Positions 21,481-33,700 of a DNA stretch of 64,000 nucleotides are shown here, in pieces. The first letter of the stretch is position 1, and each line of letters begins with the position of its first letter. The notes beneath the pieces are model-generated. The model did not search any database. It was not told the origin of the DNA and saw nothing but the letters and a program-made list of their open reading frames with translations. This DNA is from Paralichthys olivaceus (taxonomy: Eukaryota; Chordata; Actinopteri; Pleuronectiformes; Paralichthyidae). The position numbers and the translations under genes were made by a program. The stretch is taken from NCBI RefSeq assembly GCF_024713975.1, contig NC_091095.1, positions 3,260,001-3,324,000 on the forward strand, written 5' to 3'.

Positions 21481-23648
21481 TCCACTAAACTCTTCCCCTC
21501 AGGTTTCCTTAGCATCTCAACTGTAAACATTCAGACAACATGCTAAAAAAGGAAATGAAATAATCCAGGCAGGTTTCAGTTTCCAAAATATGCATTTGCT
21601 TGGAAACACATATATGGATGTAATTCTTAGGAAACCAGGTTGGCCTTGGTTTTAGGATTTCACAGACATTCAAGATGTGATGGGCTTTTGCTAATCTGCA
21701 GAAACAGTTTTCAACCCTTTCGTTGGGATCTTTTATTTTTCAATGTATTTTTTAATTCTTTGAGCTGCACAAACATTTCCCTTCTGTTGTATTGAGGTTT
21801 TGCAGCAGAAATCTCAGATGTGGATATTTAAACATCTGGATTAATAAACCCAAAATCATCTGCAGGGCTAGGACGCCACGTGAGGAAAGTGATAACATGC
21901 ATTTTAAACATTAACGAACGAGGTGTGAGGCCAACACCAGAGCATACTTATTATGTTGTGAATCTTTTCAAATATAATTCATTCATTCTATTGTCACAGT
22001 TCGCAGCAGCCTTGTCACCACATGAGGTTGATTCCAGCAAGTGCACCGCTGTAGCTCAGTAGCAGCAGTCAGCGTGCGCTGGCTGCATGCACATGACTAC
22101 ACACTTGCAAATCCTGCTCAAGAGAAACGCTTTTAGTCGACAGAGCGACAGGCCCGGGAGTGGAGCCGCTTTCTGCAATGCAAAATAAATCCCTGGAACA
22201 AACTGATTACATAAATGGCTAAAGGCAGGATGAGCAATGAGAGGCTTTCACTCTGTCTGCAGCACCGAGCGGTTAAAGCCAAAAGGAACAAAACGCTTTG
22301 GTATCCCGGCAAACAGACACAGATTAAAAATAAAAGAGTACAGAGGTGTTCACCTGCATCACAGGGATTGTTATACAAGGTGATGAGGGCGACTGGTTGA
22401 CTGATAATCCGCTGCTAAATATCCAGAACGATTACAAACACGACAGCCAAATTGGTTTTCTTCACTCTGCCACAGAAATGACAAATTACCTCCAGATTTC
22501 CTGCACGTCAACATATCTCCATCACTGGACACGTTTACACAGACAGAAATGTTCTGATGTTATTCAGATTAAAACAATTAATAATCTAAATGAGACACTG
22601 ACATGTATACAGCATTTTTTCGTATATTACCTAAACCTGAATAAGGTTATACAACAAGTGGAGGAATCAGACCGTTGTCCCATTTACGTGGACATGCAGT
22701 GAACACACCCGACTGCAGAATCTCCTGCTGCATTCCTTCAGATGTGAAATGCAAACTCAGGAGAAAGTCCAGAAAACAGCTCAAATGGCATTTTGCAACA
22801 TCAACATAAAAAAGTTACCGCCTGCCTGAAGTCACATGACCTGGGTTCGAGTTGAAGCTTTTTCAAAATTAGAAACAAAACGCTCATTAAGGTAAACGTT
22901 AGCATCGAGCTAACCTAAACTTTGTAACATGTAAGAAGGAAAATGAATATTCTATTAGCGACTCATGCAAATATCATAATTGGAATAATGTCTTATGCAG
23001 AACCAGGTCAATGGTCAGATTATTGTTGACCATGTAAAGTAGGTCAATGTATTTTTTACCTGTGCTTAAAAAAAACCCAGACAGACGGAGCTAATTAAAA
23101 CGAAAAGCCCTTGTGAATTCTTAATTTCCTCAGACTGACACGAGCCCAAACATGGAATTCATCAGAACCAACCCAAAGCCCTTCAGTCCACTCAGATCTC
23201 ATTATGTCTGAATGTGGCCCACAGTAGATGACAAGCTCTAATTTTATCCCAGTGTTCTCCAGTGTTGTGCCCTTATCATGCTGAACGACCCTGGCACTCG
23301 TGTGCTTTTAATAAACCAGTGCAGCCAGTGACGGGCAGATGCACTTGAGTATAATCTGACATCCAGTAGCTGTGAGTCAAACGCTCGGACGAACACGGGG
23401 AAGCCTTGTTTGATCTCCCTTCACGCCCCGAGCCGAGCGAGAGCGGCGACGGCTTCAAGCAAAGTTTTGACAGTCATCTGATGTGAAGGCAAAGCTGCAT
23501 GAACACGTTTCCATTTTCTATTTTTATACCGTGTTTAAAAATAAATCAAGAGGCACGACATATACTGAGAGAATCTGTAACACAGATACTCCAGAATGAA
23601 TTTAAAGATGGACGATACGCCAGCTCCTCAAAAGTAAAGCGGAAACAT

Positions 23649-23750
23649 CTTGATCGCCCCCTAGTGGCTGGCTGCAGCACAGGTCATAAACCCCACCTCG
23701 TCCACGTTAGCAGATTCTGGTTTGTTCGACTGTTGTCTGATAAGTTTTAA
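23649..23750 (+). repeat. Interspersed repeat with CTCF-like motif, copy 2
   Basis: It contains GATCGCCCCCTAGTGGCTGG, then CACAGGTCATAAACCCCACC and TCCACGTTAGCA. The segment 23655-23667 on the minus strand reads CCACTAGGGGGCG, an excellent CTCF core. Confidence 0.65.
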
Positions 23751-25209
23751 AGAGGGAAGATGGCAGCACTTTATAAATCAATCAATATTTTATCCCATGC
23801 TCACTTTTCTCATCATTTTGATTCCATTCCGTGTCATTTTAAATTTACGTTTTCATTCCATCTGTTTGAAGTTTCTTATTATGAGCATGAAAAATGACAG
23901 ATTGATATAAAAGCATTTAGGAATAAGTTTTTCATGCAGCCATTTATCTAAAAAAACTATTATGTGATTATGTTTTGCAGTTTCCTGGTTTGTCAGAACA
24001 CGTCTGAAGCAACTGCAGCGAACACAGAAACATATCATGAACACATTTCGGGTAAAAAGAGGATTAAAAATCATTCAGGTTGCCAAACGAGCCACAGCAA
24101 CAAATAATGTGAAGTAATAACGTAAAACCAGAGCAGTGCATTTTCTATTCTCTTCAAGATTAAATGATAAACTGCTGGAGCTGGATTAAGCAGATTAAGT
24201 TGATAGAAAGAGGAGATGCTGCACAACAGGGGAGTGACATTAATCTAACCACACACACGAGTGGACCGTTCGGAGATGAAAATAACGTTGAGGCGTTATG
24301 TGCTGAAAAGCTGCTTTATCCCAGGTTGACCTATCAGATTATTGAAGTGAGCGCTGAGCTCAGGTGTCATTTCGGGAAGCCTCGGAGGAACGGGCGAGTT
24401 ATTTACCATGATTCATAGCAGGGAACGTAGTTCAAGCGAAAATGCGTGCGTCATTTTTCAGATATTCTGTCCCCATAATGGAACTTATATAAGAGGATGT
24501 GGACGTAATAGTAGATTTGCATCATCTTCATTCACTCATTTTACTTTATTCACTGATCCTCACAACACTGCAGAAATCTTACAGGTGTTACCTTTATCTT
24601 TATATAGATGCCAAGATTCTTCATATAGATCATGCAGGGGAGTTGTTTTGTAATCCTGCTCACAAACAACAACTAAACAAACTATTACACAAACTGAGAA
24701 ACAGAAAAACATTATTTTCTTGGCAGAGTTTAAATCTTATATCCACGACCAAAGACTGAAATTGAAGTTATTTTCCTCCTTATTATGTTGTGTTGCATAA
24801 ATCTTAATTACTTTATGACTGACGGCTACAGATGCACATTTTCAAACACCTTTTTTTTTTTTTTCATAAGACTGCATCACGTTAAACCTGTCGATGAAAA
24901 GAGGAGCAGGGAGGTGATGTCTTACAGTCGGTGCCACATCGGCAACGTTCTGCAGCAATGTCAGCTGCACATGTGACTGTTACTCACAGGTACAGTCTAT
25001 ATATAGCACCTGTATTATGAATTCATCACATGGACACACACACGTGTGTTATCAGCACTGGAAGCTCAGTCATTATTTCATTATTAAATATTAATACACA
25101 CAAATACATCCATAATTAAATCCAAAGTGAATCACAATAGACAAGAATGAATGAATTAAATAAAAGGACGAGTGCAAAACGTCCCCAAGGACTCAACAGT
25201 CACTGACTT

Positions 25210-25400
25210 TATATTTGGATCTACAGCAAATTGCACAAAATCTGAAATTTCCCCTAAATGTGCCGGATTATTTCCATTAAGATCCATTCATTAATTATTC
25301 CCTGTTCAATGGCTGGAAATGTAAAATATATAAGATATATTAATATCTTCACACCAGATTTCATGGAAATCCATTCAGCATCTTTTATGTAATCTTACGT
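25210..25400 (+). repeat. Teleost interspersed repeat fragment (GCAAATTGCACAAA type)
   Basis: It contains CAGCAAATTGCACAAAATCT, TTAAGATCCATTCATTAATT and CTTCACACCAGATTTCATGG, resembling a common fish element. A more diverged relative may lie at 35370-35600. The assignment is by eye. Confidence 0.4.
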
Positions 25401-27099
25401 CAAAAACTAACAAATGAGATCATATTTGACAATAGAATGTTCCAATGTAAATGAAGAGACTGGTATAGTCAAGAGTTTTAAATGTGCCATTGATTTGAAG
25501 AAAAGAAAGCAGTAACAGGTTATTAGACCTTCAGCACAAACTAATCGTTCATACATCAGGCCCCAGGTCTTTCCCTCATGAGCCTTTCCTCCATCATTTC
25601 TCCTGCACAGTGTGTTTCCTAAAGCGTTTCCCGAGCTTTGACACAACAGGACTGTTTACTGTAAACAGCAGTGACCAGCGTCCTCAGGCTCAGGGGGAAG
25701 TACATTAAACCACCGCTGCTCATTTGTTAATGAGTCGGAAACTAAACATATATCGGAAGTAAGGCTGCTTTCAGAGCTGCACTGAAGTCACAATGTTTTA
25801 TGTGAGAAAGCAAATGGACCAGGCAGTTTGTCAGGAGCTCTCCTGTCAGCCCCTGAGTTAAATATCTGGAAAATGTCAAGAGTGGGCAAATTTTTCAAAA
25901 TGTGCAGAGACCAAGGTGGGCGTGTTGATGATGTTTCCAACATGCAATGGACACCAAACTGAAAATACCAAATATCTCAGGACAAAACGAGTATAAAACA
26001 TTGAAGAAGATGTCAAATTGGAAAGATGACGAGATCCAAGAGCTTTTGAGTTAAGAGCCGATGGCGGTGTCCACAGTCTGAGCCAGATAATCTCTTCATG
26101 TGTGGAAGTCAAACTCCGGAAAAAATATCTGAAAACAGCTAAAGACACAAAAGCTGCAGGTGATGCAAGTCATTGCAGACTGTGCTGCAGAAACTGTCCT
26201 GAATCCTGAGCCAGGACAGAAATAAACCCCTGAGATCATCCACAGTTCTTCCAACGACACTTCAGACGCTCTGACACATTCTTCTGTGGACAGTTGGGCT
26301 TCCGTCCTCGGGGCAGCCTGCACAGAAAAACACGCATGCACACTCACACAGTGCGAGACCACAGTGTGACTCATGACTGGTTGACCGGAGAAAGGGAAGG
26401 GTCACACGCTCGGTTGTGCCAAAAGTGAAATGTTGTCCTGGAAAGCTCGTCATCAGGGTGAATCTCAATTAGCCTGAAAACATCTAAAAGTGTCTCTTGG
26501 AGCGAGACAGTAAAAACAAGAAGATCATTTTGACTTGAAACATTTGGTTTCCACTTCTACCGTCTGTGGCTTGTTCAGAGTTCCCCTCGGCTTAAAGCAT
26601 CTTTGGCGTTTGATTAGAAGATGCTTTACATTTAGTAATTATTTTCACATAATGTTGATTAATTTCATTAAGCATTATTGCATATCTGGCCCTTTAGTAG
26701 ATGTTAGAGTTGCATGGGATGTTTTATTTTTGTAATTGGGCTTAATTTACTTTTATTTGTGTGTTTGTATCCTGGTTTCTGTACAAAGTTTTTATTTTTT
26801 ATCATTGTTTCTTACCTGCAGCGTGAGAACGAATGTGAAATAGCTGTCTTTCTAACACCGGCATATTCATATTTTGTGTTTTATACTTAGTTTCATTAAT
26901 GTGTTATGACCCTAAGCTAAAAAAAAGAAAATAGAAGTTTTGAGAATGAGGCGACTGTCCAGGATTTAAACAAAAACATGATGTGCTATAACTGAACACC
27001 AACTCGACAAGCTGTTATTTTTACTTTGCACTCAGCAGAAACCAGAGCAGTGCAGTGACCTGTACAGAAGAGGCTCTTCTCTTAGCTCCAGACATGACA

Positions 27100-27125
27100 G
27101 CACACACACACACACACACACACAC
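27100..27125 (+). repeat. (CA)n microsatellite
   Basis: About 13 CA units. Another CA run lies at 27535-27557. Confidence 0.95.
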
Positions 27126-27305
27126 GTGATCGCTGTCTTTTTGCCTTTAACACAAACATCCCTGCAGATCCGTGCACGTTCAAGCACACACAGTCTAACT
27201 TCCCATAGTTTAACTCACATCTGTCAGCGACGGTATCAGCACCAAGCAAATTTGAATTCCTGCAGGAGAATAATAATCTGAATTTGCTCTGCGTGCATCG
27301 GTCAC

Positions 27306-27309
27306 TATA

Positions 27310-27360
<51 letters not shown>
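27306..27360 (+). repeat. (AT)n microsatellite
   Basis: About 55 bases of nearly pure AT, the longest AT tract in the window. Confidence 0.95.
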
Positions 27361-27793
27361 CATGACCTGTTTCATAACCACCGTGCGGCCCCTCAGCTAA
27401 TGCTACACTTAGCTCCAGAACTGCAGGGTGTCTCCTGTCAGCTTCCAGAAATGAGGACATGGAGGGAAATCTGCAAACCTGCATTGCACCAAGTTAGGTA
27501 ACATCAAAAGAGATGTTCATGGACACACTCACACTCACACACACACACACACACACATCCACGATCTACATCTTTACTTCCTCATCCACCAGCCCTCCTG
27601 GGGTATCGCAGAAACTGGAGTTCTGGCGGATGTTTGCTGTACTTTCAGATTCATGAGGCTCACTTGTGTGTATCTGAGACATGAGAGTGCTGTTGCTGTT
27701 TTTAGCCTCTTTCCTCCAGGAGTTGGCCTTGCTGCATGGCTGAGTAGGACATGCACTGCTTCCTCCTGACTACACGGATTTGTCAGGGATTTT

Positions 27794-27801
27794 TATAAAT
27801 A
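27794..27801 (+). promoter_or_regulatory. Candidate TATA box, possible rgs8 promoter
   Basis: TATAAATA is followed by a GC-richer stretch with a CACGTG E-box at 27814-27819 and then purine-rich sequence. It lies about 2.8 kb upstream of the first rgs8 coding exon, where a promoter and non-coding first exon would be expected. No transcript evidence is available, so this is a positional inference. Confidence 0.3.
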
Positions 27802-29523
27802 GCGCAGCGGCAGCACGTGGTTGCACCAAGCTGCAGACGGAGAATGCAGCCAGGGAGACGGAGATTTGTCAGGACAGAGGAGGACAGATGGGAGAAGGAG
27901 GAGATGAGACAGGAGGAGGGTGTGATTGACAGACATATCAACACATCCACGTCTTCACATGCTGAAAAACATTCATTCTTACACAGAAGTAAGAAACTAC
28001 AGAAGTCTGTTTTTCAACAGGCAGTGATTGTGGACTAAAACTGTCAGATCCAGATACGCTTACTCAAAACATAAAGCCTCTCTTGCAGTCCAGGGACATG
28101 ATGCATGAGCAATCTGTGTGAAATTACATCTAACATTTACTTATTATCACTCTACCTAATTATGCAGCCTGTAAAGTTTGGTTACAGACGGTGATGTGTG
28201 AAGGAAGATGAGATTAAAACCATATCTCAGTGATAAACTGAAATCAAAACATATTCAAGGGCAAAGCAAGTTACTTTTATTTATATAGCAGGTTTTTTAC
28301 ACAAGACAGACATAAGATAAGATGCAGTTGTGTGCAAACATTAAGTCAAATGACATTCATTCAGCCTGGTTTTAGCTTTCTTAGCATCGTTTGTTAAAAA
28401 TAGCAAAGTGTCCCTTGTGCTGTCATTGTGTGAGAAGGTCGTCAGACATTTAATAATCCCAGAAATCGAGCAAATCTCAAAAACCCTTCATCATCTCACA
28501 CTTGGCACGTGTCCACAGGAAGTGCAGTGTTGATTCTGGTGTGATCTGGATGCATGACGGACTCAATATTATGACAATAATTAGTTCTTTAACAGGCGAC
28601 CAGTTCTTTAGCAGAGACGACTCGGACTCATCGATGTAAACAACAGGAGCGTTCATGACAATTGCAAATAGAACTTTTAGAACGGTTCTCATTCAGGAAG
28701 TAAATTTCCAATTCAGTGTCTCCAGTTTCAGAAAATCCTCGTGAAAAGAGTTTTAATCCTGGAACCAGCTACGACACGAACCTGCAAAGTGAGCGTGGAG
28801 TTCTCATGTTACAAGTATTCAAATTTAAAACCTGGTGTTTCGTTAAAAAATTGAAGAACTCAAAACTCAAAGCAAGTATCTCAGTTAATCATGGTGTGTA
28901 TTGTAGGTGGACTATGCAATAATACACATATATTTATATGCAAACATGAACATTTCAAAATTCCAATGTTTTCATTTCAGAAGTTGAAACATTTTATTGT
29001 GCATTAAACACAATGTCAAATCCCAGAGATACGTTGTGATCTCTTGGGGAAATGGTGAAAAACAACTATGCAATAATAATAAAAAAATGATGATAATAAT
29101 AATAAAATAAATGACTCACTTGCTCTATATCCTTCCCTTCCATCTGCTCTAGCCCTTTCTATTTGACCTGACTGTATTAAGATGTACTATTCTGTCGATC
29201 TAATGATTTCCAGTCATTTATTTCCTGTAAAATAAACCCTCCTTACACAGAACGTCTGTCCTTTACTGCTTCGTCTTTACGACCATCTGCAGTGACTCAT
29301 GTGTCCCAGAGGCAGAGCACTGACAAACAGAACACGACAGCAGCCGCGTACAAATGAGACGGGACAGACTGTGATGAGGATGAGGTTCATTTCAGTCGGT
29401 CAAAAACTGCACCGGACGGAAGAACGTTTTATGGCGACGTGTCAAAGTCTACGTTGGCTATAAACATAACACAACAGATAACCAGCCACTGACTGTAGAG
29501 AAATGAAAGGGAAACCATAACAT

Positions 29524-29665
29524 CTCGATGGCCCCCTGCTGGCTGGTTGCAGTATAGGTCATGAATCTAGGAAGCCTCCTCCATGTTAGTTGAAAAATAT
29601 GTGTCAAACGTATTTTTCTCAAGGAATATTTTCTATGTTTGGCTCTTATCACACTGATAAGTATG
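29524..29665 (+). repeat. Interspersed repeat with CTCF-like motif, copy 3
   Basis: It contains GATGGCCCCCTGCTGGCTGG, AGTATAGGTCATGAA, GCCTCCTCCATGTTAG and CTTATCACACTGATAA. The minus strand of 29531-29542 reads CCAGCAGGGGGC, again a CTCF core. Confidence 0.65.
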
Positions 29666-30612
29666 ATTTCAAGGTATTTGATTCTGTAAAAGTCAGTCAA
29701 GATTGGTCAAGCATGTGTATCAGTGGGACCTTGATACTTCAGCTCCGTCGCCAAATTGCAGCAGCAACAAACACACAAACTCAACTAGTATATGCATTTT
29801 TACTTTATTAAACATTTTGTCCATGAGCAGAGTATTCTCTACTTCTTGATTAAACTGCAGTTTTTGTCTGAGTTGTGCAACAAATTGTGAGATTATAAAA
29901 GCCAGAGTGTTGTCAGTGAAACCGTAGGAGATGCTGCAGACTCCAGCTTTCCGCCTTCGCAGAACTCAGAGCTGCAGTCACATGAAATCGTGTCCAAAGT
30001 CTGCAAACTACACTCAAACAAGAAACCTTATCAGGATGTGAGATTGGGTATTCGGGATGTTTGAAGCTGCCTTCTGAATGAGGCAGGGCAGAAGGTGAAT
30101 CGGCTTTTTGCATATGGAGTCACACCTGTTGTCTCCATCCAGCTCGGGCCTGTGCAGCCAGTCGGCCTTATCTCTCTGCTGAGGTTTTTTTTTTCTTCAC
30201 AATCAGTGTATTCAGTAGGTCTTCCAACAACATTTAAAAAATGATGCATAGTCTTAACATGTAAAGGGGGCAGCCTGACTTTGTGAAGCCAAAACATATG
30301 ATTAGCCACCTTAGCAACAGCTGAAATATGACGGCAGTGTTCAGTTTACAGTTAAATTGCATTTGTTTTTTTAGGTTGGCCATGATTTGTGCAGCAGTGT
30401 TATGCACTGTCCACGTCTTGTTCCAACTGGTTCCTTGTTTTAAATTCTGCAGCCTGCAGGGCACAACCATGCTTAAAGTGACCAACACTTACATGCACCT
30501 GCACACCAATCAGGACGTGCATTGAATGCATGTCTTTTTGTCCTGTGCAGATGTTTGTTGATGAAAATGTTGAGAAATGTGTTGGGGGTTTTTTGTGTGC
30601 AGGATTTGCACA

Positions 30613-30713
30613 ATGAAGACCAGACTAGGCTGCCTGTCCAACAAATCGGACTCCTACAGTGACTTCTCCGAGTTCCTTCCTCCTGCCCACGAAACTACTG
30701 CCAGGTGTCTGAA
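30613..30713 (+). CDS. rgs8: rgs8 first coding exon
   Basis: The coding part is 101 nt and ends CTGAA|GTAAGT in phase 2. The exon may start at 30603 after a T-rich tract ending GTGTGCAG, which would give 10 nt of 5' UTR here and put the promoter further upstream. It encodes the RGS8-specific N-terminus, residues 1-33 and most of codon 34. Confidence 0.9.
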
Positions 30714-33700
30714 GTAAGTCGGCCAAACCATCGTGTGTCTCCTTCTGTTGCACTACAACAAGCAAACTGACAAATCCAAAGATACAAGATTTGATTTGAC
30801 TTTACAAGTCCAAGCAGTAAAGTGTTTTTTTATGGACAGAAAAATTTATCTTTTAATCATGTGTATGCATTCTACGACTTTGGATGCACAGTAATACCAA
30901 TACCTCTGCACCACTGTGATGCCACATCCCATCCAACACGCCCCCTAACAAGCCCAGGTAAAGCCAGAGCGACGGCTGACATGTGCCACACACGCTGGAA
31001 GCTGTTGACCAATCACAGCGGAGTGGGTCAGCTGGCCAATCAGAGCAGACTGGGCTAATCGGGAGCCTTAAAGACACAGGAGCTAAAACCAAGCGTGCAA
31101 CATCAAACTGTTGATGTTTCTGTAAATTATGTTAAAATCTTAAAACTTTCTTCTTAAAGATATATTTTGAACTTAAGTGAGATTTTCTGTGTAATTTATT
31201 GCATTTCTGTTTGTGCGATTTGATACCAAACATTTCCGTGAAACAATTACGCTATATTGTTGTTTTTTTCCGCTGTCACTGCAGAGAGACATTTTTTATC
31301 AGTCTGATTAAATGACTTAATTCTCATTGTGATATACCACAAAGCCTTTGAGCAAACGAGGTCAGTCATTAAGCTTGTTAATGGCTTGATTTGCATTCAT
31401 TCGGAGGTTGCAGAGCTAACTTTCAAGAACATGTACTTTCGCTCAACTTGTCCATTAGTGCAATGATTTCTATGCAAAGTATTTCAGCTGTAGTTGTTCT
31501 GGCACATAATCGTATCTCTGACTTTAGTCAATCCTCGGTTTATGTAACACGAGTGGGATTCACAATATTCCATGTACCATCTACCAAAGGGTACAGCTGT
31601 GTGTATCCCTTTAATCTCCATCTCGGTGTGTTCTCATGTTTTCAGCTTCTCATAAAGAACGTTAACATGTGAACAAAGGTCAGCCGTTGTTCTTCTGTTC
31701 CTTTCCTCCCTCCAGATATCACAATTACTTTACAGGCTTACAGAGCGAAAGAGCCGAACCGCTGTGAGCAGAAAATAAATCATACATTAACCTCATCCGC
31801 CCTTCAATAATACATACAGTACCATCCTGTGTTAAAAATGCATGACAGCACAGTGGTTGGTTCAAGTCTCACTCAGTCTCTCTTTGACTTTCTGTCCACC
31901 AGACTGTCGACGGACGAGGTCGTTCGATGGTCTGAATCGTTTGATCACCTCCTGTCTCACAAATGTAAGTGGACTACTTCTGTTTTTCATCGGGGACAGT
32001 GCCTCCTGCAGAAATCGCATGGAGGCACCGTCCAGTCTCTTTCCCCAGTGATGAGTCACATAAGTTGTTTCGCCGCACAAGGAGTGATAAAAACTGCGGA
32101 GAACATCTCAGTTAAAGATCACTTTTTCACTCAGAGAACCAAAGGTACATTTAGAACCAACTAGAATAGCACTCAGCAGAGCACATCCCTCTGCCAAGTC
32201 CCAAAGACAGCGTACAGATGTGGGCCACTGCAGGCAATGATGCGGCACAAAATGGATGTGAGCCTGAAGCCGCCTTCTAAAATAGCAAATGTGGCCCAGA
32301 TATCCCAAAACAAATGTGGGCAAACATGCTGCGCTCTTGGCACGTTGTAATCTGGATGTGAACCTGAAGCAGCCCATATGGTGAATATGACCCAAACACA
32401 AATTTGGGCCACCTTTTGCTCCATTGGTTGACGGGCGGCATTGCTACAGCTTGCACGTGGCTCAGATCTGGCAAACAGAAGCCAAGTGCCATCATTCCAT
32501 GCAGTATGTGGGCCGGATGACGGAGTCAATCTGGGTCAATGTTAAAGAATAGGATCTTCCCCTTTGTCTAGATCAGCACCAAAATGTGATGTGTTCTTTT
32601 TCGACCCAAGTCTCACCCGGCCACCAAGTTGTAGTTTTCTTCATTCGGCTCCTTCCAGGCGAAGAAGTGCTTGTTGCCTTATTGTCTGAAACCACAACAT
32701 GTTTTTTTTTCTCGTCTCTTTGCACCGAGAACATTTCAAGCAAATTGCAGCAGCTTCTCCATCGTATCCAACACAGTTCAGTTGTGACATAACACAATAG
32801 TTTCACACATTAGAAAAACATTGTTACCGAACCAAAAATACAGCCTCCCCCAGGCGGAGGGAGCGATACACCTGTGTATCCTGTTTCAATTGACCAGGCC
32901 TTAAAGGGGGTGACTTACAATGTACATGAACACTAACACATTACGTAAGTAATGGAAAAGCAAAGGAACACAGTACTGAATGTTCCCTCGATAGAGCATC
33001 CACATTGGCCTTAATTTGATTCAATAAGAGATCCGGTATATATCATGCTCAGACCTGACTGCATCCTCCAGTGTGTGAAGTGACTGTGTGTGACCCGGGG
33101 GCCTGACCTGTGCTCGCTGTCGTCACGTTGTACCGGAACATTAGGTGAGGTAGGCCAGCAGCAGGGATGTGCTCTCGTGTCAGGGTGACAGTTTGTATTT
33201 TAGCTCAGGTGTTAAGACATGAATAAAGATTAAATGTCAAAATGTTGAGAAATAGAGCCGTCACCCTCTTCTTAGGGAAACGTTCATATCCAAACTATAA
33301 TGAGCTGTTTGAATTCATTCTAGAAATCTTCAAAAGCTCAACTTTATTCTTTTATGTCATTTTTTGTCAAAGTGCAAAAGAGAAGTCATCGGATTTATTT
33401 TGCCATTCTCGACATTTCAACTTCGATCCAAAAAATATTCAACTTCATTTTAACATTTCCATTTAATTCTTGAAATGCAAGAGGAGAAAAATGAAACTCC
33501 CCCCCATACGGTCTCTTGATTTAACTGAGCATGTTTCCATCGTGGTGGCCGCTGCATCCTGAGACTAATCGTGAAGCTGCAGAGGGAGTTGAGTACAGCG
33601 AGCTGCTGCTAATTACCTGGATACATTTGCATCTGCAGACAGTCTCCTGTCAGTTCATCAAGTTCTCCTGCAGCTCTGAGTTTGTGCTAATTTACCAGTA

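Larger units (their letters stand above)
12918..30602. other. Gene-free interval between the slc19a3-like gene and rgs8
   Basis: Apart from the listed repeats, CTCF-like motifs and candidate TATA box, I see no exon with splice sites and family similarity. A CpG-containing stretch at about 19480-19930 stands out from the AT-rich surroundings and may be an unrecognised repeat. The longest open frames (163 aa at 20126, 145 aa at 14427 minus and at 20413 minus) look like chance. Confidence 0.5.

Noticed and set aside
22026..22062. Possible tRNA start (GTAGCTCAGTAGCAG)
   Set aside because: It has A-box-like letters, but no B-box at the right distance and no cloverleaf.
22840..22860. B-box-like GGGTTCGAGTTG
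   Set aside because: It is an isolated match with no A-box or stem structure.
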